Source of the DNA: Wolfiporia cocos
Taxonomy: Eukaryota > Basidiomycota > Agaricomycetes > Polyporales > Phaeolaceae
Direction of reading: 5' to 3'
DNA length: 64,000 nucleotides
NCBI GenBank assembly: GCA_029448655.1
Contig: JACCLO010000011.1
Span: forward strand, 434,001-498,000
Below, one piece after another: positions 22,328 through 34,200 of the stretch. The position numbers and the translations under genes were made by a program. Below the pieces are notes generated by a model. The model was not told the DNA's origin and did not search any database. It was given only the letters and a program-made list of their open reading frames with translations. The number at the start of each line of letters is the position of its first letter. The first letter of the stretch is position 1.

Positions 22328-25300
22328 TCACGGCTCTGCACGCGGTGTCCATACTGGGTTGTTCACGGCAATGGGTCCCACGCCTCCCTCAATTACCGTG
22401 TCAACGACCAGTTCCAGACTAGGCGATACCACCTCGTTTTCCAACGCCCAGAGGGCGACAGCGACGGTGCTCAAGGCGGCGTTGTTATAATCTCAACAAA
22501 CAGAAGTAAAGGACAGACGTACTTAGTGCCCTGGTAGTTGAGAATGCCTTGGGGTACAGGGAATTTGGTCTGAGGCCCAATGTTTGCAACTCTCTGAATG
22601 CACCACGGATGATTAGCTTATACGTGAAGCTCTATGCGGGGCATCGTCGCACCTTCCCATAGTTCCATCCATTCACGAACAACAACGCGCGGTATGTCTG
22701 GTTTGTGGTGTCGAACTGGAACGACATCAAAACGTCCGTCTCTTGAGGTATGGACAGATTGAACGTAGTGACGAAGAAGCCAACGCCAGCGCCGCCAGAG
22801 GGAAGGCCCTCGGGCAGGTCCCGTTCTTCCCAATTGGATGTATCGAAGCCTGGCAACTGCCAGCCTTCGCGCTCTCCGTAGAGTCCTCCTTCGTTCAACA
22901 CCCCACGTACTCGGTCAGGATAACTGACAAGAGACAAATTAAATTTTGCGCTACGAGAGTTGGATCAAATGTACTTACGCGGTGTACCCGCCCAGCTTGC
23001 CTTGTACCCTCCACTCTGTAAAGTTACCGCTGTCGAGTTGGAACCCAGGGATTCCTCGGGGGGACTTCTCTGTTCAGATGCTCAATCACAATCTACATCG
23101 TCAAGCGTTATTTAACATACCGTTAGGACTTTCATCGTTGCCCATCCCGTCCTGTATCCAAATTTTATGTCTGTTCCAAGCCAATGATGATATTACCTAC
23201 CTGAATAATCGTGATTACATTGTCCTCTCCAACGCGTACCGACCCTTCAGGGAAGGTATATACCGTCGTGGTCTGCTCGTCGTACACGCTCCATGTCGAT
23301 TCGATGAAGTAGTCGTTGATCCACACCGAACCAGCAAATGCTGAGTTAGTCATTGATATGAGCAATCAATGAACACGGATTGAGCTGGTTGTACACTGAC
23401 CAGTGCCGCCGTTGATAGTGAGGTTTACTGAGGTCTCGGAGCCAGTACCGACGAAGTGACCACGCCAGAGCACGATATTTTCGCAGCTATATAACTCACT
23501 ATCAGCAAATACTTGCTTCGATGTGATGCAACCTACAATCCGTAATCGCATCCTGAAGAGCGAATACAATCAGCACAGGGTCAGCGCATAATACGAGTGA
23601 TTGCATACCGAACAGAACTCTTCCGTCTCCATACAGCATACCAGGACTAATGTTGGTCGTATTGTGGTCCGCCAGAGTCCACTCGGCGTCTGAGAAGTTC
23701 GACAGCACTTCCGGAAGACTGTCCGCATACCGCCAGCCCGTGAGCGCTGGCACCGTGATCGAGCTCGCGGTGACGCTCATTTGCAGACTACCATGAAGGA
23801 CGCCGCCAGAGGCTGTGATAGCCTCGACCGGCTCTCCATTCCAAGTCACAGAGGTAACATCGTGTGGCGCGATGACCGTCAGCGTGGCGCTGCGGTTCAA
23901 ATCGCCCCTCAATGCAAGAGTGCTCCCAGAGATCGTCGCATTGCGCACGAGGTACGGTCCGCCAACGAGAACGGTAGTATTCGAGCCAAACTGCCAGTAG
24001 TTTGCAAACTCGGTCGCGGTTGTTGACGGGATAATGGGGGCCCAGAATGTCGCGGCCGTGCCAGGGTCGCTGTACAAGATCAGCTGTGTGTCGGACTCCC
24101 AGAGCGTGACAAGGCCCTCGATGCCCGGAAGTAGCGTGAAAGTGGAGACTTTTCCGTTAGCTGGAGTGGTATTGGTGTATGTCACGCTGGATAATTGAGC
24201 ACGTGCGCCGGTTCCTGTGAGGGAGAGCGCGACTTCGCTGCTTTCGTCGATATCGTTATAGAGGAACAGGACATCGCGGCTACCGATCGTCCCGGCAAAG
24301 AACACGCTTGCTGTTGAGTACAGTACGCTAGATTGTGCGCCGAATGAGTAGTCGGTTAGAATAATCTTGCTCTCCCGTCCGTTGATGGCGATTGCACCAG
24401 ATATCTGCGGGATTGAGAGAGTTCCTGCAGAAGTAGGCACAGAGAGCGTGAAAGTGACATTAGCCCTGCAAGAGGCAACTGGTTAGCGTTGAACGCAGGG
24501 CGGTCACGGGGCTACGCACAGAGAGCTGGAGTTGGCCTGCCGGACGATATAGAATCCAGCACCACTATCAGGGTTTCTAAGCCAGGTCACATAGACCTGC
24601 GAGCCATTGACGGTGACGCCGGGCATAGTAGAATTGGTGTCCCCCACCCAGTCTGTCTTATAGAACTCGGGCGAACTGCGAAGGAAGATACCCTGCCGCT
24701 TGAGCTCATCGTATTTGTCTGACAATGCGCGATTCTCGCGGATCGAGGAGCCATAGTCATAGCTAGCTGATGATGTCAGTGGCCGACCAAATTCACCCCC
24801 GACGTGTGTTGGACTGTTCACCTTGTGTATACTCCGGGCTCGGCCAGCCCTCCCCAGTTCGTTCCACTTACAAGACGTCAAAATAAGGCATAAGCCCATG
24901 ATATGACTGATGCACATACCCGTAGAGCATATAGTACGAGATCAGCTTCACATTCGATGCCCAGTTGTGCTTGTAGAACACATCCTGGAAGTCCGGCCCT
25001 GTGAGTATCTCGCAATTGTTATAGCCAGTGCCACCCCATGGGTCGAACGATCCGCCTATCGATATCATTTCGAGTACGTTCAGCCTATCGACGCAGCCGT
25101 CATCAGCACAGTCGACGTACCCTGGAACTCAGGCATATACCACGGCTCCCCCGGGTTCGTTGTTTCATGGTAGTAGTGATAGTTCGTCACAACCGGGCTC
25201 CATACCTCCGGATCGGAGCAGTCGAAGCCTTGTGGGTATGAGTCCTGCGAGGGGCAGGGATCAAATAGCACCGATGATATCTTATTGAGAAGTCCGTACC

Positions 25301-26926
25301 AGTCCATAGATATTCACTGCACCCGTGCCGTTGACGAAGTTCTTGCCTTCACCGGGATCGTTGTATGTCCTGAGTCATGAGGATGTCAGCGTGAATGTGA
25401 GTCGGTGTCGGAGCGGGCATACAGAGGAATCACCACTCCCGCCTGTCGGTATGCCTCCTCGAGCTCCACGAAGTACTCGCCAGTGATGGCATCCTGATAG
25501 TACTCGTTGTCTACGTGGGACAGGATGAATATTCCAGCCATCAAGGCCATGTTGGAAGGCGTATACGCACCAATTTGGACGACTGGGAGAAAGCATCAGC
25601 ATCAATGGCGCAACCACAGAATGGACTGGAAGTATGCTAACATAGGATTGGCCCCCCGTTTGAGACTTGGTTAGGCACAACACTCGAGGCGATTTCCTCG
25701 ACGTATGGTGTCCACGCAGCGCGATAATCACTCGCGTTCGTGCGCAGCTCACCCGCTACCAGACTGGTTGCCCAAAGAGCAATCCCGCCCGCGGTTGTCT
25801 CTGCATTAATCTAGGTGACGGATGTTCGTTAGAATGAGATCATCGAAAGCAGTGACGTGATTTACGTATGGCCCTGGTTACATTGAACACGCAATATGTT
25901 AGGTCGGTGCGGACGATATAGCAAGTTCATACCTGGGCGCAGCACGATGAAGATACCGGCTTGCTTGGCGGCATCGTAAATGGGCTGTAATGCACGCCAA
26001 TATTCAAAGTCCAGCACACCAGGGGCGGGGTTTGTCAGCGTCCCTAATAGCCAAAACGCAGTTGGCCAAAACGTTAGGCATGCTGAAAGCATCGCGAACT
26101 CACAGTGAATATAAATGCTACGGATCGAGAGATTGCATTAGTTGTACTGCAGTATGTTCTCGCGAAACCCTATTCTGAAATGATTTTTGCTACAATGACT
26201 GCCCTCCAAACAATTATGAAGTCCTCCTCGACTCAATCTCAGGTATACATCGTAGCGATGATTGTATGTCATGACCATTCCCAGCCCCAACATCTCACAT
26301 TGGAAGCCCACTTGCACCATGAACGTACCTGACGCCATTCAAGCCCGCGGCTACCATTTTCTGGAATATGTCCAACCACAGGTCTGGGACGGGTAACCGG
26401 AATGTATGGAACTCGCCGGCGCTGAAAACAAACTTTGTTATCTAGGTTTTACGCAGAGAAAACCCCAGCTATCTTACTGCAAGAACATCCGCTGACCATC
26501 CAAGAGAATGGTGTAATTATCCCATTGAACCACATCCGTGTAGTTATCCGACTTTAACGGAGTTTGCGAAGCGAGCGCAGCATCCTCAGATAGGTGAACA
26601 CTCTCGGCCACTTCTGATGCGCCTGATGCTTGCGTCAACGGAGGGGCAAGAACGACAAGAACTAGGGACAGCAGGGCCGTGAGAGCCCATGGCGAGTAGC
26701 GGTGCCAAAGCATCTTGACCCATCGCGGTCCCTCGAACTCTGGGATCGCTGTTTTATGGTCGTCGAACGCATTCTTCTCGTATGACAAAAGCACATCTCT
26801 TCCGGGAATGCGTGGAAACATCCCTTCAGTCTGCGGACCGGGAGTGGTTTGTACGTATGGTCCTGAACCGAGTGTATGAGCTGCACTCGGGTTGAGAGAA
26901 GCGTATTGTCCCACGTGATTCTTCAC
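22328..26926 (-). CDS. GH35 beta-galactosidase, N-terminal membrane anchor
   Basis: A many-exon gene; the largest coding blocks are 26926-26479 (exon 1), around 25290-24870, 24722-24504 and 24440-23630. The enzyme releases terminal beta-galactose. Exon 1 encodes a cytoplasmic-looking 77-residue head and a hydrophobic segment at residues 78-98, so it looks like a type II membrane or retained protein, not a classically secreted one. The catalytic barrel starts with [10 protein letters not shown]. The acid/base glutamate lies in VQIDNEYYQ (family usually QxENEY), split over an intron at about 25508-25570. The nucleophile glutamate is in [17 protein letters not shown]. Beta-sandwich and jelly-roll domains follow ([21 protein letters not shown]). 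The stop is at 22328-22330. Exact exon edges were checked only at some junctions. Its neighbour on the far side of a DUF6534 gene and an aldehyde dehydrogenase is a beta-mannosidase. Confidence 0.9.
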
Positions 26927-27732
26927 CTGATGAGACGCCTGACCTTATTCCTGCTCAGCCAACACCGAGGGCGGACCGCTCTCGACACTGAGAAACAGGG
27001 TAATCTTTGAGGCAAGCCTTGTCGACGCTCCGAAATACAACCGCTAGAGATCCAGCCGTCTCTCATTGAAACCTTTGCAGATGGTTTGCGCTGGCCTCGT
27101 CACGATGATACAGACTCGCTGAGTGCACATGCTTTCATCACAATGCAACCTATTGCCCTTGAAATCGTGCTTTTGGGAATCACAAACTAGTCGTCAGTCA
27201 CAACCGTTGCCGATGGCCTGCGAGAAATGGACTCCAGACTCCAGACTGCTCAGGATAATTCAAGGACGCCGGGCTCCGACCCGCCCGTGTAATTTGCTTT
27301 ATCAGTTGATGCAAGGCAACGGACATCCGTCGAACATCAGGCGTCAAGAACACGCGTATAATTATATTCCATCTCTCCAAGCTTGCAGTTGTTTTCGATC
27401 ACATTGATCGCAGATTCCGGAAGGATGATGATCCGCTTAAAACTCAGATCTGAGTGAGTTCAACATATCCCGGTTTTACCCTCAGGGCCTAACCCAATAT
27501 AGCAAACTCGTACATCAACATGTCATCATCCATGGCCGATGCCGCCTTCGTGGGACTCTTAACACATGTTCATTAAACAGTAACATTATACGGACACTAT
27601 GGTACTACGAGGGAGTTTGCTTGGTACAGTGAGCAACATGTACTGCCCTACACTCCTCATCACGGTGCGCATTTATATACTCATCCCGAGTCCCTCCTGT
27701 TCAGAGACTTCGGGTTGGCAGCGCATGCCCCT
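26927..27732. other. Intergenic between GH35 and DUF6534 genes
   Basis: Both neighbours are on the minus strand. The region should contain the GH35 promoter and the DUF6534 3' UTR. I saw no convincing TATA box and no gene. Confidence 0.5.
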
Positions 27733-29822
27733 CTACACAAAAGACGGTGCATCTGGGTGGACCTTTCCCTGTGATCCTCGAGAACCTAAATATGCGGGAT
27801 CTCCATCATCGCAGATGATCTCCGTCGTGAGTGTGATATCGACTGGTTGTGGAGGAGACTCTCTCCGCGATGGTCGTGAGCTGCATATTCGCCCCGTGGT
27901 CATTACCCATCGTCTGTTGAGGAATGGCAAGACCCACCGAAGCCACATCTTGGAGGATTCTTGTCGGTCAAATCTGTCCATCGGGATGTCCTGTAGCGGC
28001 AGTGTCGTGTTCTGTGACGCGACGGCTCTCTGTTCTCTCAAGAAGTGCCGGGCATTCACCCTGCAAGATGATTTTTTTGAGTGCGTCCACGGAGAAGCTG
28101 AATAAATAGTGGCTTACATGGCGAGCAGAGAGTTCACATAGACTGATGTGCATCAGCGACGAAGATCCCCAACGCGTTCAGGGCGACACACCTTTGCTTC
28201 CTGCGAAGTGGAACACCGCCCACACCATGATCGTGTCAGGAAGTGAGACATACTAAAGCCATTGCCATCTCAGCAGAAGTCATCTCGATTTTGATAGTGC
28301 GCTCACCGTGAGGAATTGACCGATCTGCATCGCGCTGCGTAACGGTAAGTAGCATATCGTTGCGGCTGAGCGTGCAGGCGTACGTTGTGAGGATGCCCCG
28401 GTTGATCGCAAACGTTGTCAGCTTGCGGATGAGTGTCTCCGTACTATGGGCTGCTGTCACGCTTAATGGTCAAGAAGGAGGTTACAGGCCATACCCTTTG
28501 AAGCCAGTCCTCTCGCCGCGCAGGACAAGTGTCAACGACATTGTGATGTAGACATCGGTGACCGAGGCCGAGACGGTCTGGAGCGCTGCCGGGATCTGAG
28601 CACGATTGGGCATGGGTACTCTCTCCGGATATGTAGAGTCCAGCACACATTACCTTTGTCTGGACGAAGATCGCAGGGACGTGGCGGTCAATGTTTCTGC
28701 AAGGTGCATGTCAGCGTTGACATTCCGCCTGACACTGATCTATTACCCCATGTATACGCTGGCTGAATGTTACCAAGTAAGTTGCAAACAGGTGATGAGA
28801 TTCCTATATGGACGTACCAAGACTGCACGCTGTAGGTACACGGTATGATGAGTACACATTTAACGAATTACGGAACGCGACTGACCGCAAGATACTAGCG
28901 CAAGGACAAGCTGTACGGTCCATTTCAATGACGCACAGTTCAAGGTATAGTCAATCGCGTACCATAGAGAGGATGACGGGGACTTGGTACCATCGTTTCA
29001 CAAGTACTGGTTGTAAGTGTTCTAAGTCATGTTTCTCACATCTCCATAAGAAAGCTGACGTACGTCTCCATGCGTTGTGCATGTAGTAGCTTTGGTATGG
29101 AAGAATCAATACTCGATGGATGTGACGAGCAATAGGTCGTCGTTACCATTGTACGATAAGGACTGTGGTCGCCTAAGTCCGACAAGTGAGAAAGGCATGC
29201 TTGACAAGCATTTTGTGAATACGCACCGCGATGGCATACTCAGCCTTTTACGCAGGGCTTAGCGCCTCTCAAATGATCAGAGTTCGCAACACTTACAAGA
29301 AAGGAACTTGACGAAGATGTCAGCGCACAAGTTTACTATGGAACCGGATACACATACTTCGTGAGCGTCGTGAGCGACAAGACATTTGCGTGGTTCGTGA
29401 CCATGTAGCCCCATACGATCTGATATCATCAGTGGTGATGCCCCTTCCTGCGAGTCGTTTGACTCACCCATATATCCACTATGGTGAGCGCAGTATCCAA
29501 CGTCCTACACCGGCAGGTGAGCGTTCTGTTGATTGTCATTGGAACATGCACTGACCAAAGGAGACCTATCTAATACTGACAGGTGAGCGCCGCCAATATA
29601 GCCAGCCTAACTATGTAACATACTAATCCACGCAGATACCATCGGTCCGTACGGTATTCCCAAACGTAGAACATTACTTGCGCACATGTCACCCCGTACA
29701 ATCTATGCGCGTCGGTTCCTCGCAGCAAACGTGAAAAGAAGACCAGCGTACATGATAGAGAAGAGCACTCCAATGAAGAAGCACCCGATGCTGGGATCCA
29801 GATGCAGGTTGAGTCCCGTCAT
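27733..29822 (-). CDS. DUF6534 multi-pass membrane protein
   Basis: The gene starts at 29822 with TGLNLHLDPSIGCFFIGVLF, the classic first membrane helix of this Agaricomycete family, followed after an intron by LYGVTCAQVMFYVWEY. Later coding blocks read RTLDTALTIVDIW (about 29470), VWGYMVTNHANVLSLTTL (about 29400), SASVTDVYITMSLTLVLRG (about 28560), ETLIRKLTTFAINRGILTT (about 28420) and VYVNSLLAMVNARHFLREQ (about 28130-28050). The last two blocks join in frame through introns at about 28194-28145 and 28114-28060. The C-terminal tail ends at 27733. These proteins have about seven membrane helices. Their function is unknown, although the family is greatly expanded in mushrooms. Exons between about 29270 and 28700 were not resolved, so I cannot exclude a lesion there. 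Confidence 0.8.
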
Positions 29823-30771
29823 GGTAGCCTTTTGGGGGTAACCTGTGCAGCCAGAAGGGATGATCAGATTCCGCCCTGGCGTATATGTACGACGCAAGCA
29901 GCCGATGCCATTCAGATTTGGCGCTCTGACAGACCTGACTAAATCACACTAATGCAATGAGGTAAGACCCTTTCTAGAAGTAGATAAAATTGTCTGATGC
30001 GAGGATCCTGTTGTCGTGGACCCTCTCGATTTGATCGCCATGTGGACTGTGGAACAAAATCTGCACTCAAAGTCCGTTCAGAACACTTGATTAGTATGCT
30101 AGAATCGCCGTCGGCATGTGAAGACCTATTGGTAACGCAGTTTGGAGACGGCGGCTCCCTCCGATGGATCGTGGCGCCGAACAATTCAAAGTTGATCTGA
30201 AATGCTTTATGTTTCTGCCAGAAGATATCACCGGCGGAACGCATGCGTATGGGCATCGCATCTTATAACTTCATCCTGAGCCACAACGGCCTTACTAAGT
30301 CCCATCTGGGGCGCGCAAAGAGCGTTGGTACAGCTTGTGAGGTAGACCAGCGCCAAAGATTCAGATACGAATACAAATCGGACACAATTGAGGGTAATAC
30401 CGAAAATTCTTCCGCAGCTGCAGTATTTTCCCGAATTCGATATCAATCCTGGACTGCCAACGCAACATCAACTTATTCTTGCAAAGTAGCATTCGCAATG
30501 CGTCGCCGGCAGGTTCTGCTTTCAGCTCGGTCAACAACGGCGGAGATCTGATTGCCGAAATGATCATGACAGGAGGTACGTTTCCAAGCCACCCTTGATG
30601 GCTTAGGTACGCGAAAATCGGTATCAACGTGCTATTCCCGAACCGAACTGTTCGGCTAGATATGGGCGCTACACCCAACCACGGCTCGCGTCTGGAAGGA
30701 AGCTTGACGCTTTGTGAGCATATATGAGTGCCAGCTAACGTTGCTCTGGGCCCTCATATTGCCCCTCTGAT
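29823..30771. other. Divergent promoter region, no gene
   Basis: This lies between the minus-strand DUF6534 gene and the plus-strand aldehyde dehydrogenase, so it should hold both promoters. A plus-strand frame around 30470-30590 looks slightly protein-like, but I could not place it in a gene. Confidence 0.45.
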
Positions 30772-33218
30772 ATGCCGAATATGTTGTCTTACACTCCGAT
30801 CGACGAAATCACTAAGGTGTGTATGCATTTATATTGCAACGAGCAGGCTGTAATCGGCTCAATTACTTTGTTCGACAGATACACGAGGAGCTACGCCAAG
30901 CGTTCCGCTCCAGAAGAAGCAGAGATATTGCGTTCCGCAAACAACAGCTTCTGCAGCTATGCTACCTTATAGAGGATAATCAAGACCGCCTCAAGGAAGC
31001 GTTCAAAGCAGACTTGGGTCGGCCTGCGGAGGAGGCTGAGATGTGAATTGATCTGTGCTATTATAATTCATTCTGACCATTTGTGCTATGTGCGGCCGCG
31101 TAGGTTGGAGATCAACGGCACGCTGCTTGAGCTGAAGGATGCATACGACAACGTCGCGAAATGGGCGGCTCCAGAGAGGGCAGCGTTCAGTATGCTGTGG
31201 TTTGCTATGTCTCCCACAACTAGGAAGGAGCCGAAGGGGGTTGTGCTGCTCATTAGTCCCTTCAACTATCCAGTATACCTACTCCTTTGTCCTCTGGTGA
31301 GTTTATCGCCTGATCACAAATCGCGGTATGTGACATACATTTGCTTACCGGATTTTGATGTAGGCTGGCGCGATTGCTGCAGGAAATGCAGTCTTAATGA
31401 AGCCATCGGAATTGTCTCCCGCAACAGCCGCGCTCTTGACAGAACTCATGCCGAAATACCTCGACCCAGAGCTGTATCGCGTAGTGAACGGTGGGGTTCC
31501 TGAGACAACGAAGGTAGGTCTTATCTTGGCACGCACGGAATATGCGTACTAACTGAACCCATTAGGTTCTTGAGCTACCGTTCGACCATAGTGAGCTAGG
31601 ACGTTTTTGGGTTCAGAGATCGCATTGCTCATCCATTCACCACCAGTCTTGTACACCGGTACGCGCGCAATTCTCACATGTGTAGTCCGCCACTCCTGAA
31701 ATTTGTTCAGGTAACGGCCTGGTAGCGCGTGTCATCTCTGCCGCGGCTGCAAAGCACCTGACACCTGTCACATTGGAGGTGATTCTATTTCCCACGAATA
31801 ATCGAGGCAATGTCTCACATTTTTCAGCTCGGAGGCAAAAGTCCGTGCGTTATCGACCCACGATGCAACATCAAGGCGGCCGCAAAGAGAATCATGTGGG
31901 GGAAGCTGATTAACGGCGGGCAGGCGTGTGATAATGCAATGACTCCGCAATCAGCCAGAACCTGACCATGAACTCCATCAGCTCTGCCTGTCGCCCGACT
32001 ATGTCTTGGTCCCAGAATGGTTCCAGGATACATTCGTAAACGCTCTCAAAGAGGCGTAAGTAGATGCTTACATTCGCCGCGACAATACCAGGCTAATGCG
32101 TCGAGAAGTTACTACGAGCTGCATCCGGTGGACCCCAAAGAGTCTGGCCTAGTGTGCCGGATGGTCAACGAGCGGCATGCCGTGCGTGTGAAGCGACTCA
32201 TCGACGAAACCAAGGGCACGATCGTGTTTGGTGGTGAAGTTGACTTGACCACCAAATATGCGGCGCCGACATTGATCAAGGATGTACGAGGCGACGACTC
32301 CTTGATGAGCGAGTAAGTTGGGTTTAGATTGCTATCTGATGGAATAAAATTGACCGAAACATTCAGGGAATTGTTCTGCCCCTTCCTGCCCGTTGTTCCC
32401 GTCAAGGACGTAGATGAAGCTATTGCATTCATTAACGCAAAGTGAGCCAGTCTGTACGGTATCCCTCGCTCCTTTTTATGGTGGTTTACAGCGACCATCC
32501 ACTGAACATCTACGTGTTCACGAATGACTCTGCTTTCAAGGAGAAGGGTAAGGCGCCACTATCCACCGAGAAGTAACGCTAACACCACCATGCCAGTGTT
32601 TGACAACACGCAGAGTGGCACCGTAGCGGCAAACGATGTGATCCTACACGTCATGGGTGCGTTGCGAGAAACTACATCATAAGTATATCTCATGTCCTTT
32701 GTGCAGCCACTGGCGTTCCATTCGGTGGGGTTGGGCCCAGCGGCTGTAAGAATCTTTTGACTATCATCGCCGCAAGGTTCTGACTGTACCTTGAATCAGC
32801 TGGATACACGACCGGGAAGTACGTCTTTGATACGTTCACCCACCAGAGATGCGAGCTAGACAACCCGAACTGGTACGTGTGCCGCACGTCCTAGCGATCC
32901 GACCGATTAACCGGCATTACAGGATGGACCCTTTACTCATGGCGGCTCGTTACACTCCATACAAGGTACGCGGTCCCAAGTCAGATCTTTCGTCCGAATC
33001 TGGCTGATGAAATAATCCTCTTCAAACAACAGCCGGGCCCCCTTACAATCCTGAACATGTTGCTGCACCCTAGCCTTCCCCCCCGCAACGGCGGACGAGG
33101 CCTGTTTAAAAACCTAAGCCTCGGTTTGATGCTCTCACTGGTGGGGGCGGTATCGGCCTATCTTGTCTCGCTGAGAATGTCAGGGCGCGGGCTGTCCTCC
33201 ATCCATGGGTTTGAATAA
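30772..33218 (+). CDS. Class-3 fatty aldehyde dehydrogenase, tail-anchored
   Basis: Exon 1 is 30772-30816 and exon 2 starts at 30879. Later blocks join in frame, with [16 protein letters not shown] (cofactor-binding start), [49 protein letters not shown], then the catalytic cysteine in [12 protein letters not shown], and [13 protein letters not shown]. The enzyme oxidises long-chain aldehydes to fatty acids with NAD(P), as in sphingolipid breakdown (yeast Hfd1, human ALDH3A2). A hydrophobic C-terminal helix ([18 protein letters not shown]) predicts an ER, outer mitochondrial or lipid-droplet anchor. The intron before the catalytic Cys (31924-31981) appears to use a GC donor. The gene is separated from the beta-mannosidase by 1 kb. 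Confidence 0.92.
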
Positions 33219-34200
33219 ACGGAGCATATGAGAGCTGATGCGTGTGCACCCGTTGTGCGCTATATTTATAGCGGGGTACCTGATTTTTCAGAGCGTATCC
33301 ATAGACATAATCCCGAATCTTGGTCTCATCCGCCTATACCCGATAACCTCGTTCTACTGTACCTTGATATATCCGTCCATTACAATAATCATATCCATGT
33401 TGCGCAACAGCGGTTGTTCAGCTTGACAGAGTGAGGGTGGTGACTGCTAGTGATGTGCGAAGCCCGGCTCAAAGCCGTGAGCCGGGCCTGGCCGAGCCGA
33501 GCCTTGGGGGTATTGCAACAGGGACGGCTCTGCTGATACAGAGACGGCTCTGCTACAAACAGATCGTCCGATAAGGCTTCCTATTGGCTGCCGGTATTAT
33601 CCAGAGCGTTCCCAGTAGCTTAGACCCGAACACTTTGTGTTATGTCAGCAAATTGAATACAGAAAGCAAGATATTAGTGTTTATTCAGGCCACAGCGCAT
33701 CTGGAGCTGCTTCTTATGAAGTTTTAGATGTACATAGATTGTCTGTGAGGCCCGGGAATCGCTAGCTTGCCTCACGGAGAAACAAAAGCTAGAGGACGCG
33801 CTACTCGAATAGGGCGCTTGTGGAACTAGGCGCGCATCTACGGCGCTTACTTGCTCGCGCGTTCGGCGAGCGCCTGCGCACGAGCCACTGTGCAGATCTC
33901 AGACCTCAGACCCCATTCATTGGATCTTTATCCTCACCTGCATCCCTGCTCTAGCTGCCTGTCACGTCTTTGAAAATTGACTCGGAGGCCGATGATTGAG
34001 CTGCGTTTACCAAAGTCTAGCTTTGCCTACGGCCATCAGCCCAGAGCCCCGACCATTCTCCGCAAGTCGCATGCAGAGGTGCATACTCGGTGTATTATAT
34101 TGACGTCCATGATGTCAGGTGTCACTCTAGCTCTGTATCCTGCCGACCCTATAGCTTGCCAGTGTGCGAACCTCACGTCTCTCTGTCCATCTTCACTGCC
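33219..34200. other. Intergenic with a solitary hAT-MITE end
   Basis: At 33448 there is one left end, TAGTGATGTGCGAAGCC, with the GC-rich subterminal sequence of the MITE at 51498-52105. No matching right end is found before 34200, so this is a truncated copy. No gene is supported. The beta-mannosidase promoter must lie in the last part. Confidence 0.55.

Noticed and set aside
33448..33560. Complete hAT-type MITE
   Set aside because: Only the left end is present; no matching right end or target duplication was found, so it is a truncated copy.
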